Origin: Trueperaceae bacterium
Lineage (GTDB): Bacteria > Deinococcota > Deinococci > Deinococcales > Trueperaceae
NCBI GenBank assembly: GCA_036381595.1
Contig: DASVCN010000026.1
Location: 1-38,871, forward strand
Direction: 5' to 3'
Length of the DNA stretch: 38,871 nucleotides
Shown: one piece after another, positions 31,347 to 38,871 of the stretch
How positions within the stretch are numbered: the first letter of the stretch is position 1
Layout of the letters: the number at the start of each line of letters is the position of its first letter
The notes under the pieces: generated by a model
Databases searched by the model: none
Told to the model about the DNA's origin: nothing
The model's input: only the letters and a program-made list of their open reading frames with translations
Program-made: the position numbers and the translations under genes

Positions 31347-31996
31347 GACGGCACCCCGGCCGCGGCCAGGAGCTTAGCCAGGCCGCCATCGAACCCCGGC
31401 AGCAGCGGCCACTCTTCGGGGAACGGCTGACCGGCAGTCACGTCGTTGGGTACGACCACGACGGCGAGGCCTGCGGCCACGGCCGCTGTGGCGCCATTGA
31501 GGGAGTCCTCCACCGCCAGGGCCTCTGCTGGCCTCACGCCAAGGAGACCGACCGCCAGCGAGTAGAGTTCCGGATTCGGCTTGACACGCGCCACATCGTC
31601 TCTGGTAGCCATCGCCCGGAAGTGCTTGCGCAGGCCGTGCCTTCCCAACCACTTCTCCACCCACTCCCGGTCGCTGCTGGTGGCCACGGCCAGGAGGTAA
31701 CCCGCCTCTCGCGCCTCGTCCAGCACCTGCCTGACGCCCGGGCGAAGGTCCTGCCGGGCGATGTCCGAGGCGACCTCCTCGCTCAGCCGCTGAGCTATCC
31801 GCTCCCGGTCCTCACGGACGGCCGGCGGCAAACCGTGCCACGGATCGAATCCGCCCCAGGTACCTATTCCCTGTTGCCACTCGCCCAGGTCGAGAGTCAA
31901 CCCGTGCTCCCCGTAAAGGGCCTGCCAGCGGAGGAACTCGGCCTTCTCGGTATCGAGGATGGTGCCGTCGAAATCGAAGACGAGTGCGCGAAGCAT
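31343..31996 (-). CDS. HAD-superfamily hydrolase (beta-phosphoglucomutase-like phosphatase)
   Basis: This 217-residue cytosolic protein has the HAD motifs in order: I FDFDGTILDTE (nucleophile and acid Asp near residues 8-10), a helical cap (about 15-85), II VATSSD, III K in RVKPNPELY, and IV VEDSLNGATAA. The cap type and spacing match the beta-phosphoglucomutase/phosphatase group, which acts on small sugar phosphates. The ATG follows TTGGATGG, a weak site. It overlaps the methyltransferase gene by four bases and lies 54 bases downstream of the drug-exporter gene on the same strand, with no terminator between, so read-through is possible. Confidence 0.9.
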   Translation of the reverse strand: MLRALVFDFDGTILDTEKAEFLRWQALYGEHGLTLDLGEWQQGIGTWGGFDPWHGLPPAVREDRERIAQRLSEEVASDIARQDLRPGVRQVLDEAREAGYLLAVATSSDREWVEKWLGRHGLRKHFRAMATRDDVARVKPNPELYSLAVGLLGVRPAEALAVEDSLNGATAAVAAGLAVVVVPNDVTAGQPFPEEWPLLPGFDGGLAKLLAAAGVPS

Positions 31997-32050
31997 CCAT
32001 CCAACTCTAGCGGAAGCAGGTCGGGTCCTGAATGGGGTAGTTCGGTCCGG

Positions 32051-33643
32051 TCAGTCCGCGGGAGGCGCCTCGGCCGAGCGGATCGACCTGCTTAGCGGCA
32101 GTTCCGGTATCTGCGTGGTCACCAGCCAGCCAGCGGCGACGATGAACAGACAGATGAAGTAGACCTTGCGGATGGCTTCGGCGAAGGCGGCTTCGATCAC
32201 GGGCTGGAGCTGCGCCGGGATGCCGCCCTCGGGCAGGAGGCCGGCCTCTGCCGAGATGTTGCTGGCCATCGCGGCATCGGGGCCCATGGTGGCGTCGGGG
32301 CCCACGGCCGCGCCGAGCGAAGTGGCCAGGCTTGTGGCGAGCACCGTGCCTAGCACCGCAGTGCCGATTGCTCCACCGATCTGCCTGAAGAACTGGCTGG
32401 CGCTCGTCGCCTGGCCCAGTTTCCGAACGTCGACCGCGTTCTGGATCGCCAGCGTGTATAGCGGCATGGAGGGGCCCACGCCAAGACCGGCGATCACCAT
32501 GTAGACCGTCACCCTCAGGTAGCTGATATCCGGTCCCATGTTGGAGAGGAGCAGGACGCCCACGAAGAGGATCGCGCCACCCAACAGCATCCAGAATCGG
32601 TAGTGTCCGTAGCGGGAAACGAGTTGGCCCGAAACCACCGACCCGAAGACGAGGCCGAGCGTCAGCGGCACCATGCTCAGCCCGGCTCCGGTAGCCGAGA
32701 CGCCGACCACGTTCACGAGGAACAGCGGCAGGAACGCCACCGTGCTCAGGAAAGCCGCGCCCAGGAAGAAGCCACCGATATTGGCAGTAGTGAACACCTT
32801 GTTCCGGAAAAGGCCCAGGTCGAGGAGCGGGTTGCTGGCCCGGAGCGAGCGCAGCACGAAGAGCGCCAGCAGCACGAGCGCAGCCGACAGTAACCCCAGA
32901 GTGAGCGGTGAGCCCCAGCCGTAGCGCGTCTTGTCGAGCTGAAGGCCTAGTATCAAGGGGATGAGTCCGGCAACGAGAAGTGCCGTCGCCAGGTAGTCGA
33001 GGCGACCCTTCCGACCGGAGGGTCGCAGGGGCGGCATGCGGGTGATGATGAACCAGAGAGCGACGGCGCCGAACGGCACGTTGACGTAAAAGACCCAGCG
33101 CCACCCCGCCACGCCGGGCACGATCCCGCCGCCGTAGTCGGTGAGGAATCCGCCGAGGAGCGGGCCCAGGACGCTGGATACCCCGAAGACGCCTCCCACC
33201 AGACCCTGGTACTTGCCCCTTTCGGCAGGCGGGAAGAGGTCGGCGATGATGATGAAGGCGAGGCCCATGAGGCCGGCGCCCCCGAGTCCCTGTATGGCCC
33301 GGAAGATGATCAGCTGGGTCATGCCGTCGCCCAGCAGCGGCAGCGTGCCGAACTCGCCGGCAAGCCCGCAGAGGAACGAACCGAACAGGAACACGGAGAT
33401 GGCGGCGAGCTCGATCGCCTTCCGACTGTACATATCGGCCAGCTTGCCGTAGACCGGTACCAGGATCGTCGAAGCGACGAGGTAGGCGGTGATCACCCAG
33501 GCGTAGCGGCTTAGTCCGTCGAGATCCTCGGCTATCCGGGGCAACGCGGTGGCGACGATCGTCTGGTCGATGGCGCCCAGGAACATCGCCAGGAGGATGC
33601 CGATGAGTGTATAGACGCGGGTGCGGGAGTCGAGCTCACTCAT
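32051..33643 (-). CDS. MFS drug exporter, DHA2 (EmrB/QacA) family, 14 membrane segments
   Basis: The 530-residue inner-membrane antiporter has about 14 hydrophobic segments. The DHA2 motifs are clear: LGAIDQTIVATALPRIAEDL (motif D1 region), VYGKLADMYSRKAIELAAI (motif A) and FRAIQGLGGAGLMGLAFIII followed by GPLLGGFLTDYGG (motif C). This family exports cationic drugs and hydrophobic compounds using proton motive force. ATG 33643 is preferred because it starts 12 residues before the first membrane segment; an in-frame ATG at 33724 adds 27 residues of no clear kind. No strong ribosome site is seen at either. The gene is divergent from chrA. No regulator is adjacent. Confidence 0.92.
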   Translation of the reverse strand: MSELDSRTRVYTLIGILLAMFLGAIDQTIVATALPRIAEDLDGLSRYAWVITAYLVASTILVPVYGKLADMYSRKAIELAAISVFLFGSFLCGLAGEFGTLPLLGDGMTQLIIFRAIQGLGGAGLMGLAFIIIADLFPPAERGKYQGLVGGVFGVSSVLGPLLGGFLTDYGGGIVPGVAGWRWVFYVNVPFGAVALWFIITRMPPLRPSGRKGRLDYLATALLVAGLIPLILGLQLDKTRYGWGSPLTLGLLSAALVLLALFVLRSLRASNPLLDLGLFRNKVFTTANIGGFFLGAAFLSTVAFLPLFLVNVVGVSATGAGLSMVPLTLGLVFGSVVSGQLVSRYGHYRFWMLLGGAILFVGVLLLSNMGPDISYLRVTVYMVIAGLGVGPSMPLYTLAIQNAVDVRKLGQATSASQFFRQIGGAIGTAVLGTVLATSLATSLGAAVGPDATMGPDAAMASNISAEAGLLPEGGIPAQLQPVIEAAFAEAIRKVYFICLFIVAAGWLVTTQIPELPLSRSIRSAEAPPAD

Positions 33644-33748
33644 CTGTTGCGACTTCGATTCGGGCGGATGGGACGACAGTGGAGAAGCGCACCCGGCAAC
33701 ATTATTGTTCGTGGGAAGCACCATCTGTCGCTCGCGCTACCCCGGCTT

Positions 33749-33754
33749 TAAATT
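33749..33754 (+). promoter_or_regulatory. Candidate -10 box just before chrA
   Basis: TAAATT ends 7 bases before the chrA ATG, so transcription could begin at the start codon. GGAAAGG fills the interval and could instead be a closely placed ribosome site. No good -35 box. Confidence 0.35.
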
Positions 33755-33761
33755 GGAAAGG

Positions 33762-34940
33762 ATGCAGCCAGAAGAGCTAGAGCACCCCGCGGGAGTACGC
33801 CAGCGCGACGGCGAGCTGGCCGAGGTCGCTCGCCTGTTCACCAAATTGGGCTTCATCGCCTTCGGCGGACCGGCGGCGCATATCGCGCTGATGCACGACG
33901 AAGCGGTGGTGCGTCGAAAGTGGCTGAGCGAGGAGGAGTTCCTCGACCTGCTGGGCGCCACGAACCTGATACCCGGGCCCAACTCGACGGAGATGACGAT
34001 GCACCTGGGTCTGCGGCGGGCCGGTTGGAGGGGACTCGTTGTCGGTGGCGCCTGCTTCATCCTGCCGGCGATGGCCATAGTGCTGGCGTTCGCCTGGGCC
34101 TATGTTCGCTACGGCGACCTTCCACAGGTCCAGTGGCTTCTCTACGGGGTGACCCCGGTGATAATCGCGGTTGTCTTCCAGGCCCTGTGGGGGCTGGGGC
34201 GCAAGGCCGTGAAGAACCTCCCCCTGCTCCTCCTCGGATCGCTGGTTCTGATCCTCTACCTCCTCGGCGCCGGCGAGATACCTCTGCTCTTCGGAGCCGG
34301 CCTCGTCTACATGCTGTTCAGGAACCTCGGAAGGTCGGGCATCGCCGCGATCCCACCGCTCCCACTCATCCTGCTGGCCCAGAACGCGCAGCTGCCTGCG
34401 ATGGCAAGGCCGAGCGGCCTCGCCACGCTCTTCCTGCTCTTCCTCAAGATCGGTTCGGTGCTCTACGGGAGTGGCTACGTGCTCCTCGCCTTCCTGCAGA
34501 ACGACTTCGTCGATCGACTGGGATGGCTCACGAACGCCCAACTCATCGATGCCGTGGCCGTAGGCCAGTTCACCCCCGGGCCGGTGTTCACTACCGCTAC
34601 CTTCATCGGCTACGTCACGGGCGGATGGGGCGGCGCCGTACTGGCGACGCTCGGCATCTTCCTGCCCGGCTTCGTATTCGTCGCTCTGGTGAATCCGGTC
34701 GTGCCGCGTCTACGTGAATCGACTTGGTTCGGAGCGTTGCTCGACGGCGTGAACGTCGCCGCTCTGGCGTTGATGGCAGCGGTCACGCTCGAGCTCGCCG
34801 GCGCCGCGGTGGTCGACCTCTTCACCGCCTTCCTCGCGCTCACTGCAGCCGTTCTGCTGCTTCGCTACAGGGTCAATTCAGTCTGGCTGGTCCTTGGCGG
34901 CGGACTCGCCGGCCTTCTGTTCCGCATCCTCCAGGCCTGA
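33762..34940 (+). CDS. chrA: Chromate transporter ChrA (CHR family, two-domain)
   Basis: The 392-residue inner-membrane protein has about 10-12 hydrophobic segments arranged as two CHR domains. Each repeat carries the family motifs: FGGPAAHIALMHDEAVVRRK and LLGATNLIPGPNSTEMTM in the first; GSVLYGSGYVLLAFLQNDFV and AVAVGQFTPGPVFTTATFIG in the second. CHR proteins export chromate in exchange for sulfate-like anions; many annotated members have not been tested. ATG 33762 gives 20 cytosolic residues before LFTKLGFIAFGG. Its last 63 bases overlap the end of the opposite-strand histidine kinase gene, so their 3' ends are shared. Confidence 0.92.
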   Translation: MQPEELEHPAGVRQRDGELAEVARLFTKLGFIAFGGPAAHIALMHDEAVVRRKWLSEEEFLDLLGATNLIPGPNSTEMTMHLGLRRAGWRGLVVGGACFILPAMAIVLAFAWAYVRYGDLPQVQWLLYGVTPVIIAVVFQALWGLGRKAVKNLPLLLLGSLVLILYLLGAGEIPLLFGAGLVYMLFRNLGRSGIAAIPPLPLILLAQNAQLPAMARPSGLATLFLLFLKIGSVLYGSGYVLLAFLQNDFVDRLGWLTNAQLIDAVAVGQFTPGPVFTTATFIGYVTGGWGGAVLATLGIFLPGFVFVALVNPVVPRLRESTWFGALLDGVNVAALALMAAVTLELAGAAVVDLFTAFLALTAAVLLLRYRVNSVWLVLGGGLAGLLFRILQA

Positions 34941-36218
34941 CGCCGCACCTGGAGCGTCGAAAGCCGGCTCTCGCCCGAGGCTGAACCAGAACGTGCTACC
35001 TACGCCCGGTTCCGAGTCGACACCCAAGCTTCCGCCGTGTCGATGGACGATACGGCGCACTGTCGCCAACCCTATGCCGCTGCCTTCGAACTCGCTCCTG
35101 GGATGCAGGCGCTGGAACGGGGCGAAAAGGCGGGCTGCGTAGCGCATGTCGAAACCCACGCCATTGTCTCTGACGTAGAAGCGACGCTCACCCTCCTCGT
35201 CCGTGGCGCCGAACTCGATTTGCGCGACATCCTCCCTGGCGGTGAACTTCCAGGCGTTACCGAGCAGGTTCTCGAGGAGGGTGCCGAGCATGTCGGGGTC
35301 GCCCGTCACGACCATACCCTTGCCGATCACGATCTGCGCGTTGCGATTGGGTGAGTTGCGGCGAAGCCGATCGACAACCCTTTTCGCCAGGCGACTCAGG
35401 TCCACCTCGACCCATTTCATGTCTCGTCTGGAGAGCCGCGAGAGTTCGAGCAGGTTGTCGATCAGATCGCCGATGAGCTGAGCGCCCGAACGTATTCGGC
35501 GCAGGTAGCCCTTGCCGACCTCGTCGAGGATCTCCTCGTAGTCCTCTAGCAGGGCCTGACTGAAGCCGTCGAGACCGCGTAAGGGAGCACGCAGGTCGTG
35601 CGAGATGGAATATGTGAGCGACTCGAGTTCCGCCTCCTGGCTCCTCAACTCGCTGCCCAAGCGAAGCCGGTCGTTCACCTCCCTCTGCAGTTGGGCGCTG
35701 GCCTCGGCTAGTTCCTCCATCCCCTCCGAGACCCTCTGCTGCAGCACGGTATTGAGCGCGTTGACCAGCTCGTGCTCCTCGCGCAACTCCTTGACCAGCC
35801 GTTCGCGCCCGACCTCCAGCTTCTTCTTGTCGGTCTCATCGCGGATCACCTTTGCGTAGCCGATGTGTACCCCGGCAGGGGTGAAGAGCGCGGTCATCAC
35901 CCCATTGGCCCAGAAGCGGCTGCCGTCCTTGCGAAGGTGCCAGCGGACGTCGGCCGTTTCGCCCTCTCGCGCAGCGCGCTCGAACTCCTTGAGGGGCGCA
36001 TGCTTGGCCCGGTCCTCCTCGGTGAATATGATGGCGCTCTTCTGGCCCACCCACTCGTTGACGGCATAACCCAACAGCTTCTCGACGCCAGGGTTCCAGC
36101 TGAGGATCGTGCCGCTCAGGTCGAGCCCGAACATCGCGAACTCGCTGGTGTTCTCCACGAGGAGGTCGTTCAGGTGGAATCCTTCGAGTATCACCTGTTC
36201 GTCCTCGCGCCTGCGCAT
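34878..36218 (-). CDS. Cytosolic PAS-domain sensor histidine kinase
   Basis: The 446-residue soluble kinase has one PAS domain (about 20-130, FGLDLSGTILSWNPGVEKLL), a long coiled coil (about 133-203), HisKA with H207 in YSISHDLRAPLRGLDGFSQA, and a HATPase domain with N box LLENLLGNAWKFT, G1 RDNGVGFDM, F box FAPFQRLH and G2 GSGIGLATVRRIV. This arrangement resembles kinases downstream of phytochromes or light/redox PAS sensors, but the cofactor is unknown. ATG 36218 is chosen over TTG 36287. No response regulator is encoded beside it. Its 3' end overlaps chrA on the opposite strand by 63 bases and it is divergent from the multicopper oxidase gene. Confidence 0.9.
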   Translation of the reverse strand: MRRREDEQVILEGFHLNDLLVENTSEFAMFGLDLSGTILSWNPGVEKLLGYAVNEWVGQKSAIIFTEEDRAKHAPLKEFERAAREGETADVRWHLRKDGSRFWANGVMTALFTPAGVHIGYAKVIRDETDKKKLEVGRERLVKELREEHELVNALNTVLQQRVSEGMEELAEASAQLQREVNDRLRLGSELRSQEAELESLTYSISHDLRAPLRGLDGFSQALLEDYEEILDEVGKGYLRRIRSGAQLIGDLIDNLLELSRLSRRDMKWVEVDLSRLAKRVVDRLRRNSPNRNAQIVIGKGMVVTGDPDMLGTLLENLLGNAWKFTAREDVAQIEFGATDEEGERRFYVRDNGVGFDMRYAARLFAPFQRLHPRSEFEGSGIGLATVRRIVHRHGGSLGVDSEPGVGSTFWFSLGREPAFDAPGAASGLEDAEQKAGESAAKDQPD

Positions 36219-36258
36219 CCGTTGACTCTTGCACAAGGTGCGGTAAGGGTTTGTTGCA

Positions 36259-36280
36259 ACAGGTACGTTAGAACACCTGT
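36259..36280. promoter_or_regulatory. Inverted repeat between divergent kinase and oxidase genes
   Basis: ACAGGT (36259-36264) and ACCTGT (36275-36280) are inverted around 10 bases in the 179-base gap between divergent genes, a possible regulator site for one or both. The rest of the gap shows no firm promoter. Confidence 0.4.
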
Positions 36281-36397
36281 CTAGCAAGAGGAGGACGCCA
36301 CCTTCGACAGCGATTGGATAACTCGCTGAGCGACGACGCAGCGCTTGCAGACCGAAGCTTGACGGCTCCCTCGCGGCGGACTATCCTCGATTTAGGC

Positions 36398-37555
36398 ATG
36401 GCTAATACTAAGGCTGGCAAGAAAGAGGACGGTAGCGCTCCAACAGGCGGTGTGCCGACGATGTCGGCCGACAACGGACGTCGCGCTCTGCTGAGGAATG
36501 GTCTGCTCGGGGGCGCTGCTTTCCTGGTTAGCCAGATCACGAGGCCATTCGTGGAGGCGTATGCCCAGGCCCCGGAACTGGACCGGCCGGGTCACGAGCA
36601 CGTCGAGGCGCACGGCGGCATGACGACGGTGGGAACGGTCGATCATGCGCGCAACGGGTTCGACCCGAGCGTCATCCTCACCGACTGGGATACCGGGCGG
36701 TCGGGCGAAACAAGCGACGGCAAGCGGCTCCGCGAGTTCACGCTCACCGCCATCGACAAGGAGATAGAGATCGCTCCCGGCCTCTTCTTCCCCGCCTGGA
36801 CATACAACGGCAGAGTTCCTGGCCCCACGATCAGGGTCACCGAGGGGGACCGGGTGAGGATCCACTTCGTCAATGGAGGTTCTCACCCCCACACCATCCA
36901 CTTCCACGGCATCCACTCTGCCGAAATGGACGGGGTGCCCAACTTCGGTCGCGGGATGATAAACCCGGGCGAAGGGTTTACCTACGAGTTCGATGCGTTC
37001 CCCTTCGGCTCGCACCTCTACCACTGCCACGCCATCCCGCTCAAACGCCACATCCACAAGGGGCTCTACGGGTCATTCATAGTCGATCCCGATCCGGCAC
37101 TCCACCCGGAACATAAGGAGGCAGCCATGTCGCGGCTGCTCGGAGCGCCGGAGAACGACCGTTGGCAGGAGCTGGTGATGGTGATGAACGGTTTCGACAC
37201 CAACTTCGACGACGAGAACGAAGTCTACGCGGCCAACACCATCGCTCACGCCTACATGAAGCGACCCATCCACATCGAGCGGGACCGCCCCGTTCGCATC
37301 TACCTGAGCAACATGGTCGAGTTCGACCTCGTCAACTCGTTCCATCTGCACGCCAACTTCTTCGACTACTACGACCATGGGACGACACTCACGCCCACCC
37401 ACCGCACTATCGACACCGTCATGCAGTGTCAGGCCCAGCGTGGGATCCTCGAGTTCTCCTTCGAGGGATTCGAGCCGGGTCAGTACATGTTCCACGCTCA
37501 CCAGTCGGAGTTCGCGGAGCTCGGCTGGATGAGCCTCTTCGAGGTCGTCGCCTGA
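36398..37555 (+). CDS. Two-domain multicopper oxidase, probably Tat-exported
   Basis: The protein has up to 385 residues. A Tat-like signal carries R28-R29 in NGRRALLRNGLLGG followed by a hydrophobic stretch and a cut near AYAQ. Cupredoxin domain 1 holds HPHTIHFHGIH (H163-H173) and LYHCHAIP (H209-C210-H211). Domain 2 holds FHLHANFF (H316, H318) and MFHAHQSEFAELGWM (H366, H368). With Cys in domain 1 and four H-x-H pairs, it fits two-domain oxidases in which trimers build trinuclear copper sites; nitrite reductase (NirK) is a related alternative. Start is uncertain: ATG 36398 or ATG 36461, the latter giving a more usual Tat n-region. It precedes a ZIP metal transporter by 31 bases, probably one operon, which suggests metal oxidation coupled to uptake. 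Confidence 0.88.
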   Translation: MANTKAGKKEDGSAPTGGVPTMSADNGRRALLRNGLLGGAAFLVSQITRPFVEAYAQAPELDRPGHEHVEAHGGMTTVGTVDHARNGFDPSVILTDWDTGRSGETSDGKRLREFTLTAIDKEIEIAPGLFFPAWTYNGRVPGPTIRVTEGDRVRIHFVNGGSHPHTIHFHGIHSAEMDGVPNFGRGMINPGEGFTYEFDAFPFGSHLYHCHAIPLKRHIHKGLYGSFIVDPDPALHPEHKEAAMSRLLGAPENDRWQELVMVMNGFDTNFDDENEVYAANTIAHAYMKRPIHIERDRPVRIYLSNMVEFDLVNSFHLHANFFDYYDHGTTLTPTHRTIDTVMQCQAQRGILEFSFEGFEPGQYMFHAHQSEFAELGWMSLFEVVA

Positions 37556-37586
37556 TGACCAGGGCGGCCCAGGGAACGGCCGGGCC

Positions 37587-38771
37587 ATGAGCGAGCGGTC
37601 GCTCGGTATGCCCACGAGAGCCAGGTGGCTCCTCGCCGTTCTGCCCCTGGGTCTGGTTGTCGGACTCGTCTGGTTCTACCTGGCCACCGACCCCTTGGAG
37701 CCACTCGGCGCGTCGGCCCCGCCTGTAGAAGAGCTCACGGTGGAACGATCCGTCATCGACGATCGGGGCTTCCACCTACATGTCCGTGCAGACGGGTCAG
37801 AGCCGATGCGGATCGCCCAGGTCCAGGTCGATGGCGCCTACTGGGAGTTCGACCTGGAACCGGCCGGGGCGCTGGCCAGGCTGGAGAGCGCCTGGGTGCA
37901 CATCCCTTACCCATGGGTCGAGGGCGAAACGCATCTCGTCAGTTTGGTGACTGGCAGCGGACTGATATTCGAACACGAGATACCGGTCGCTATCGCGACG
38001 CCCACCTTCACCCTGTCGCGCCTGCTGGCGTTCGCCCTGCTTGGCCTCTACGTCGGCGTGGTTCCCGTTTCGCTCGGCTTGCTCTTCTATCCCTACCTGA
38101 AGACGCTCGGGGCTCGCGGCCTCCAGTTCCTGCTCGCGCTCACCATCGGCCTCCTAGCCTTCCTCCTGGTCGACACGCTCCAGGAGGGCCTCGAACTGGC
38201 CGCCGCCGCCGCGGCAGCGTTCCAGGCGCAGGCGGTAGTCTGGCTCGCCGCCGCGCTCACGTTCCTGGGCCTCCTCGTCGCAGGTCGACGCTCCGGCCAA
38301 CCGCGAGGTGCCGCTCTGGCCTACTTCCTGGCCCTGGGCATCGGGCTCCACAATCTCGGCGAGGGCCTGGCGATCGGCGCGGCCTTCGCGGTGGGCGAGG
38401 TCGCCCTCGGCTCCTTCCTGGTGATCGGCTTCACGCTGCACAACATCACAGAAGGAATCGGCATCGCGGCTCCACTGACCCAGCGCCGATCCGCCTTCTG
38501 GACCTTCGTCGGCCTGGCCGCTCTGGCGGGGCTGCCGGCCGTGCTGGGTACATGGTTCGGAGCGTTCGCCTACGCTCCGCAGTGGGCGGCCCTGTTCCTC
38601 GGCATCGGCGCCGGGGCGATCCTGCAGGTGATCGTCGAAGTTGCAGCCTACCTGAGCAGCCTGGCCAGCCAGGACGAGCGCGCAGGTAACTGGTGGTCGT
38701 TTACCAACCTGGCGGGTGTCGCAACCGGCATCGTCGTTATGTACCTGACCGCCTTCCTGGTAAGTGTCTGA
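37587..38771 (+). CDS. ZIP family metal transporter with N-terminal extracytoplasmic domain
   Basis: The 394-residue inner-membrane protein starts with a membrane anchor (about 13-33), then an extracytoplasmic beta-rich domain (about 40-135). Eight hydrophobic segments of the ZIP fold follow. Metal-site motifs are present in the fourth and fifth: H255-N-x-G-E259-G and H285-N-x-T-E289-G. ZIP proteins import zinc, iron or manganese into the cytoplasm. The extra N-terminal domain is not part of ordinary ZIP proteins and may dock the copper oxidase encoded 31 bases upstream. GGGAACGG before the ATG is a modest ribosome site. The gene ends inside a perfect 14-bp palindrome. Confidence 0.88.
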   Translation: MSERSLGMPTRARWLLAVLPLGLVVGLVWFYLATDPLEPLGASAPPVEELTVERSVIDDRGFHLHVRADGSEPMRIAQVQVDGAYWEFDLEPAGALARLESAWVHIPYPWVEGETHLVSLVTGSGLIFEHEIPVAIATPTFTLSRLLAFALLGLYVGVVPVSLGLLFYPYLKTLGARGLQFLLALTIGLLAFLLVDTLQEGLELAAAAAAAFQAQAVVWLAAALTFLGLLVAGRRSGQPRGAALAYFLALGIGLHNLGEGLAIGAAFAVGEVALGSFLVIGFTLHNITEGIGIAAPLTQRRSAFWTFVGLAALAGLPAVLGTWFGAFAYAPQWAALFLGIGAGAILQVIVEVAAYLSSLASQDERAGNWWSFTNLAGVATGIVVMYLTAFLVSV

Positions 38772-38781
38772 CTGCAGTCAG
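38768..38781. promoter_or_regulatory. Perfect 14-bp palindrome over the ZIP stop codon
   Basis: CTGACTG followed by CAGTCAG is fully symmetric and contains the TGA stop. It shares the CTGAC/GTCAG ends of the operator at 6080. A regulator site for a gene beyond the window is possible. The remaining 90 bases hold a 6-bp hairpin (38846-38860). Confidence 0.35.
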
Positions 38782-38821
38782 CGCCCGTAGTCTGATCTCA
38801 TCCTCGTCGGGGTACCGGCTC

Positions 38822-38871
38822 ATGTCACGGAACAAGCAGAACCGGAGGGAGATCCTCCCTGTCCATCCACG
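38822..38871 (+). CDS. Possible start of a gene running off the window
   Basis: An ATG at 38822 opens a frame (MSRNKQNRREILPVHP) that runs to the window end. No good ribosome site precedes it and only 16 codons are seen, so this is a guess. Confidence 0.2.
   Translation, partial: MSRNKQNRREILPVHP

Overview
The window is about 66% GC, with densely packed genes in short operons. It most likely comes from a diderm Deinococcota bacterium, perhaps of the Trueperaceae. The support is the S20 sequence, an HspR-type (HAIR-like) operator at an Hsp20 promoter, outer-membrane-type proteins, and -10 boxes lying just upstream of start codons (leaderless style). The lineage is an inference; no rRNA gene is present.

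Layout. 1-5955 (+): the 3' end of a glycogen debranching enzyme gene, a CBS-pair protein, a GNAT/NDP-forming acyl-CoA synthetase fusion, and a SulP anion transporter. 6049-15253 (+): one long operon with a TetR regulator, a KAS III/HMG-CoA-synthase-like enzyme, an acyl-CoA ligase, an alpha/beta hydrolase, a complete Liv-type ABC importer and a MaoC-like hydratase. It opens with a promoter and a 23-bp operator-like palindrome. Four-base start/stop overlaps link most genes, so import, CoA activation and processing of a carboxylic acid are probably controlled together. 15287-17000 (+): a heat-shock Hsp20 gene with promoter, operator and terminator, then a luciferase-like oxidoreductase.

17093-21320 (-): three secreted proteins in the order pilin-like subunit, PapD-like Ig protein, and large usher-like beta-barrel with C-terminal carboxypeptidase-regulatory-like domains. 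A hairpin terminator sits after the pilin-like gene and a 472-base structured leader lies before it. This is the best candidate for an undescribed system: a divergent surface-fibre assembly pathway. Next to it is an HD-GYP (c-di-GMP phosphodiesterase type) sensor on the same strand, then three 35-bp tandem repeats and a divergent OmpR-type two-component system (24125-26067).

26088-28266 (-): a YVTN beta-propeller and an acidic secreted helical protein in one operon, behind a promoter with 11-bp-spaced direct repeats of the kind OmpR-family regulators bind. 28364-29826 (-): tRNA-Arg(ACG), tRNA-Ser(GCU), tRNA-Ser(UGA), trmJ and rpsT. 30006-38771: a small hypothetical gene, a repeat and hairpin patch, a methyltransferase and HAD phosphatase pair, a DHA2-type drug exporter, a chromate transporter, a PAS histidine kinase, and a two-domain multicopper oxidase next to a ZIP metal transporter, possibly a metal oxidation/uptake couple.

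All functional calls are from reading motifs; no database search was run.
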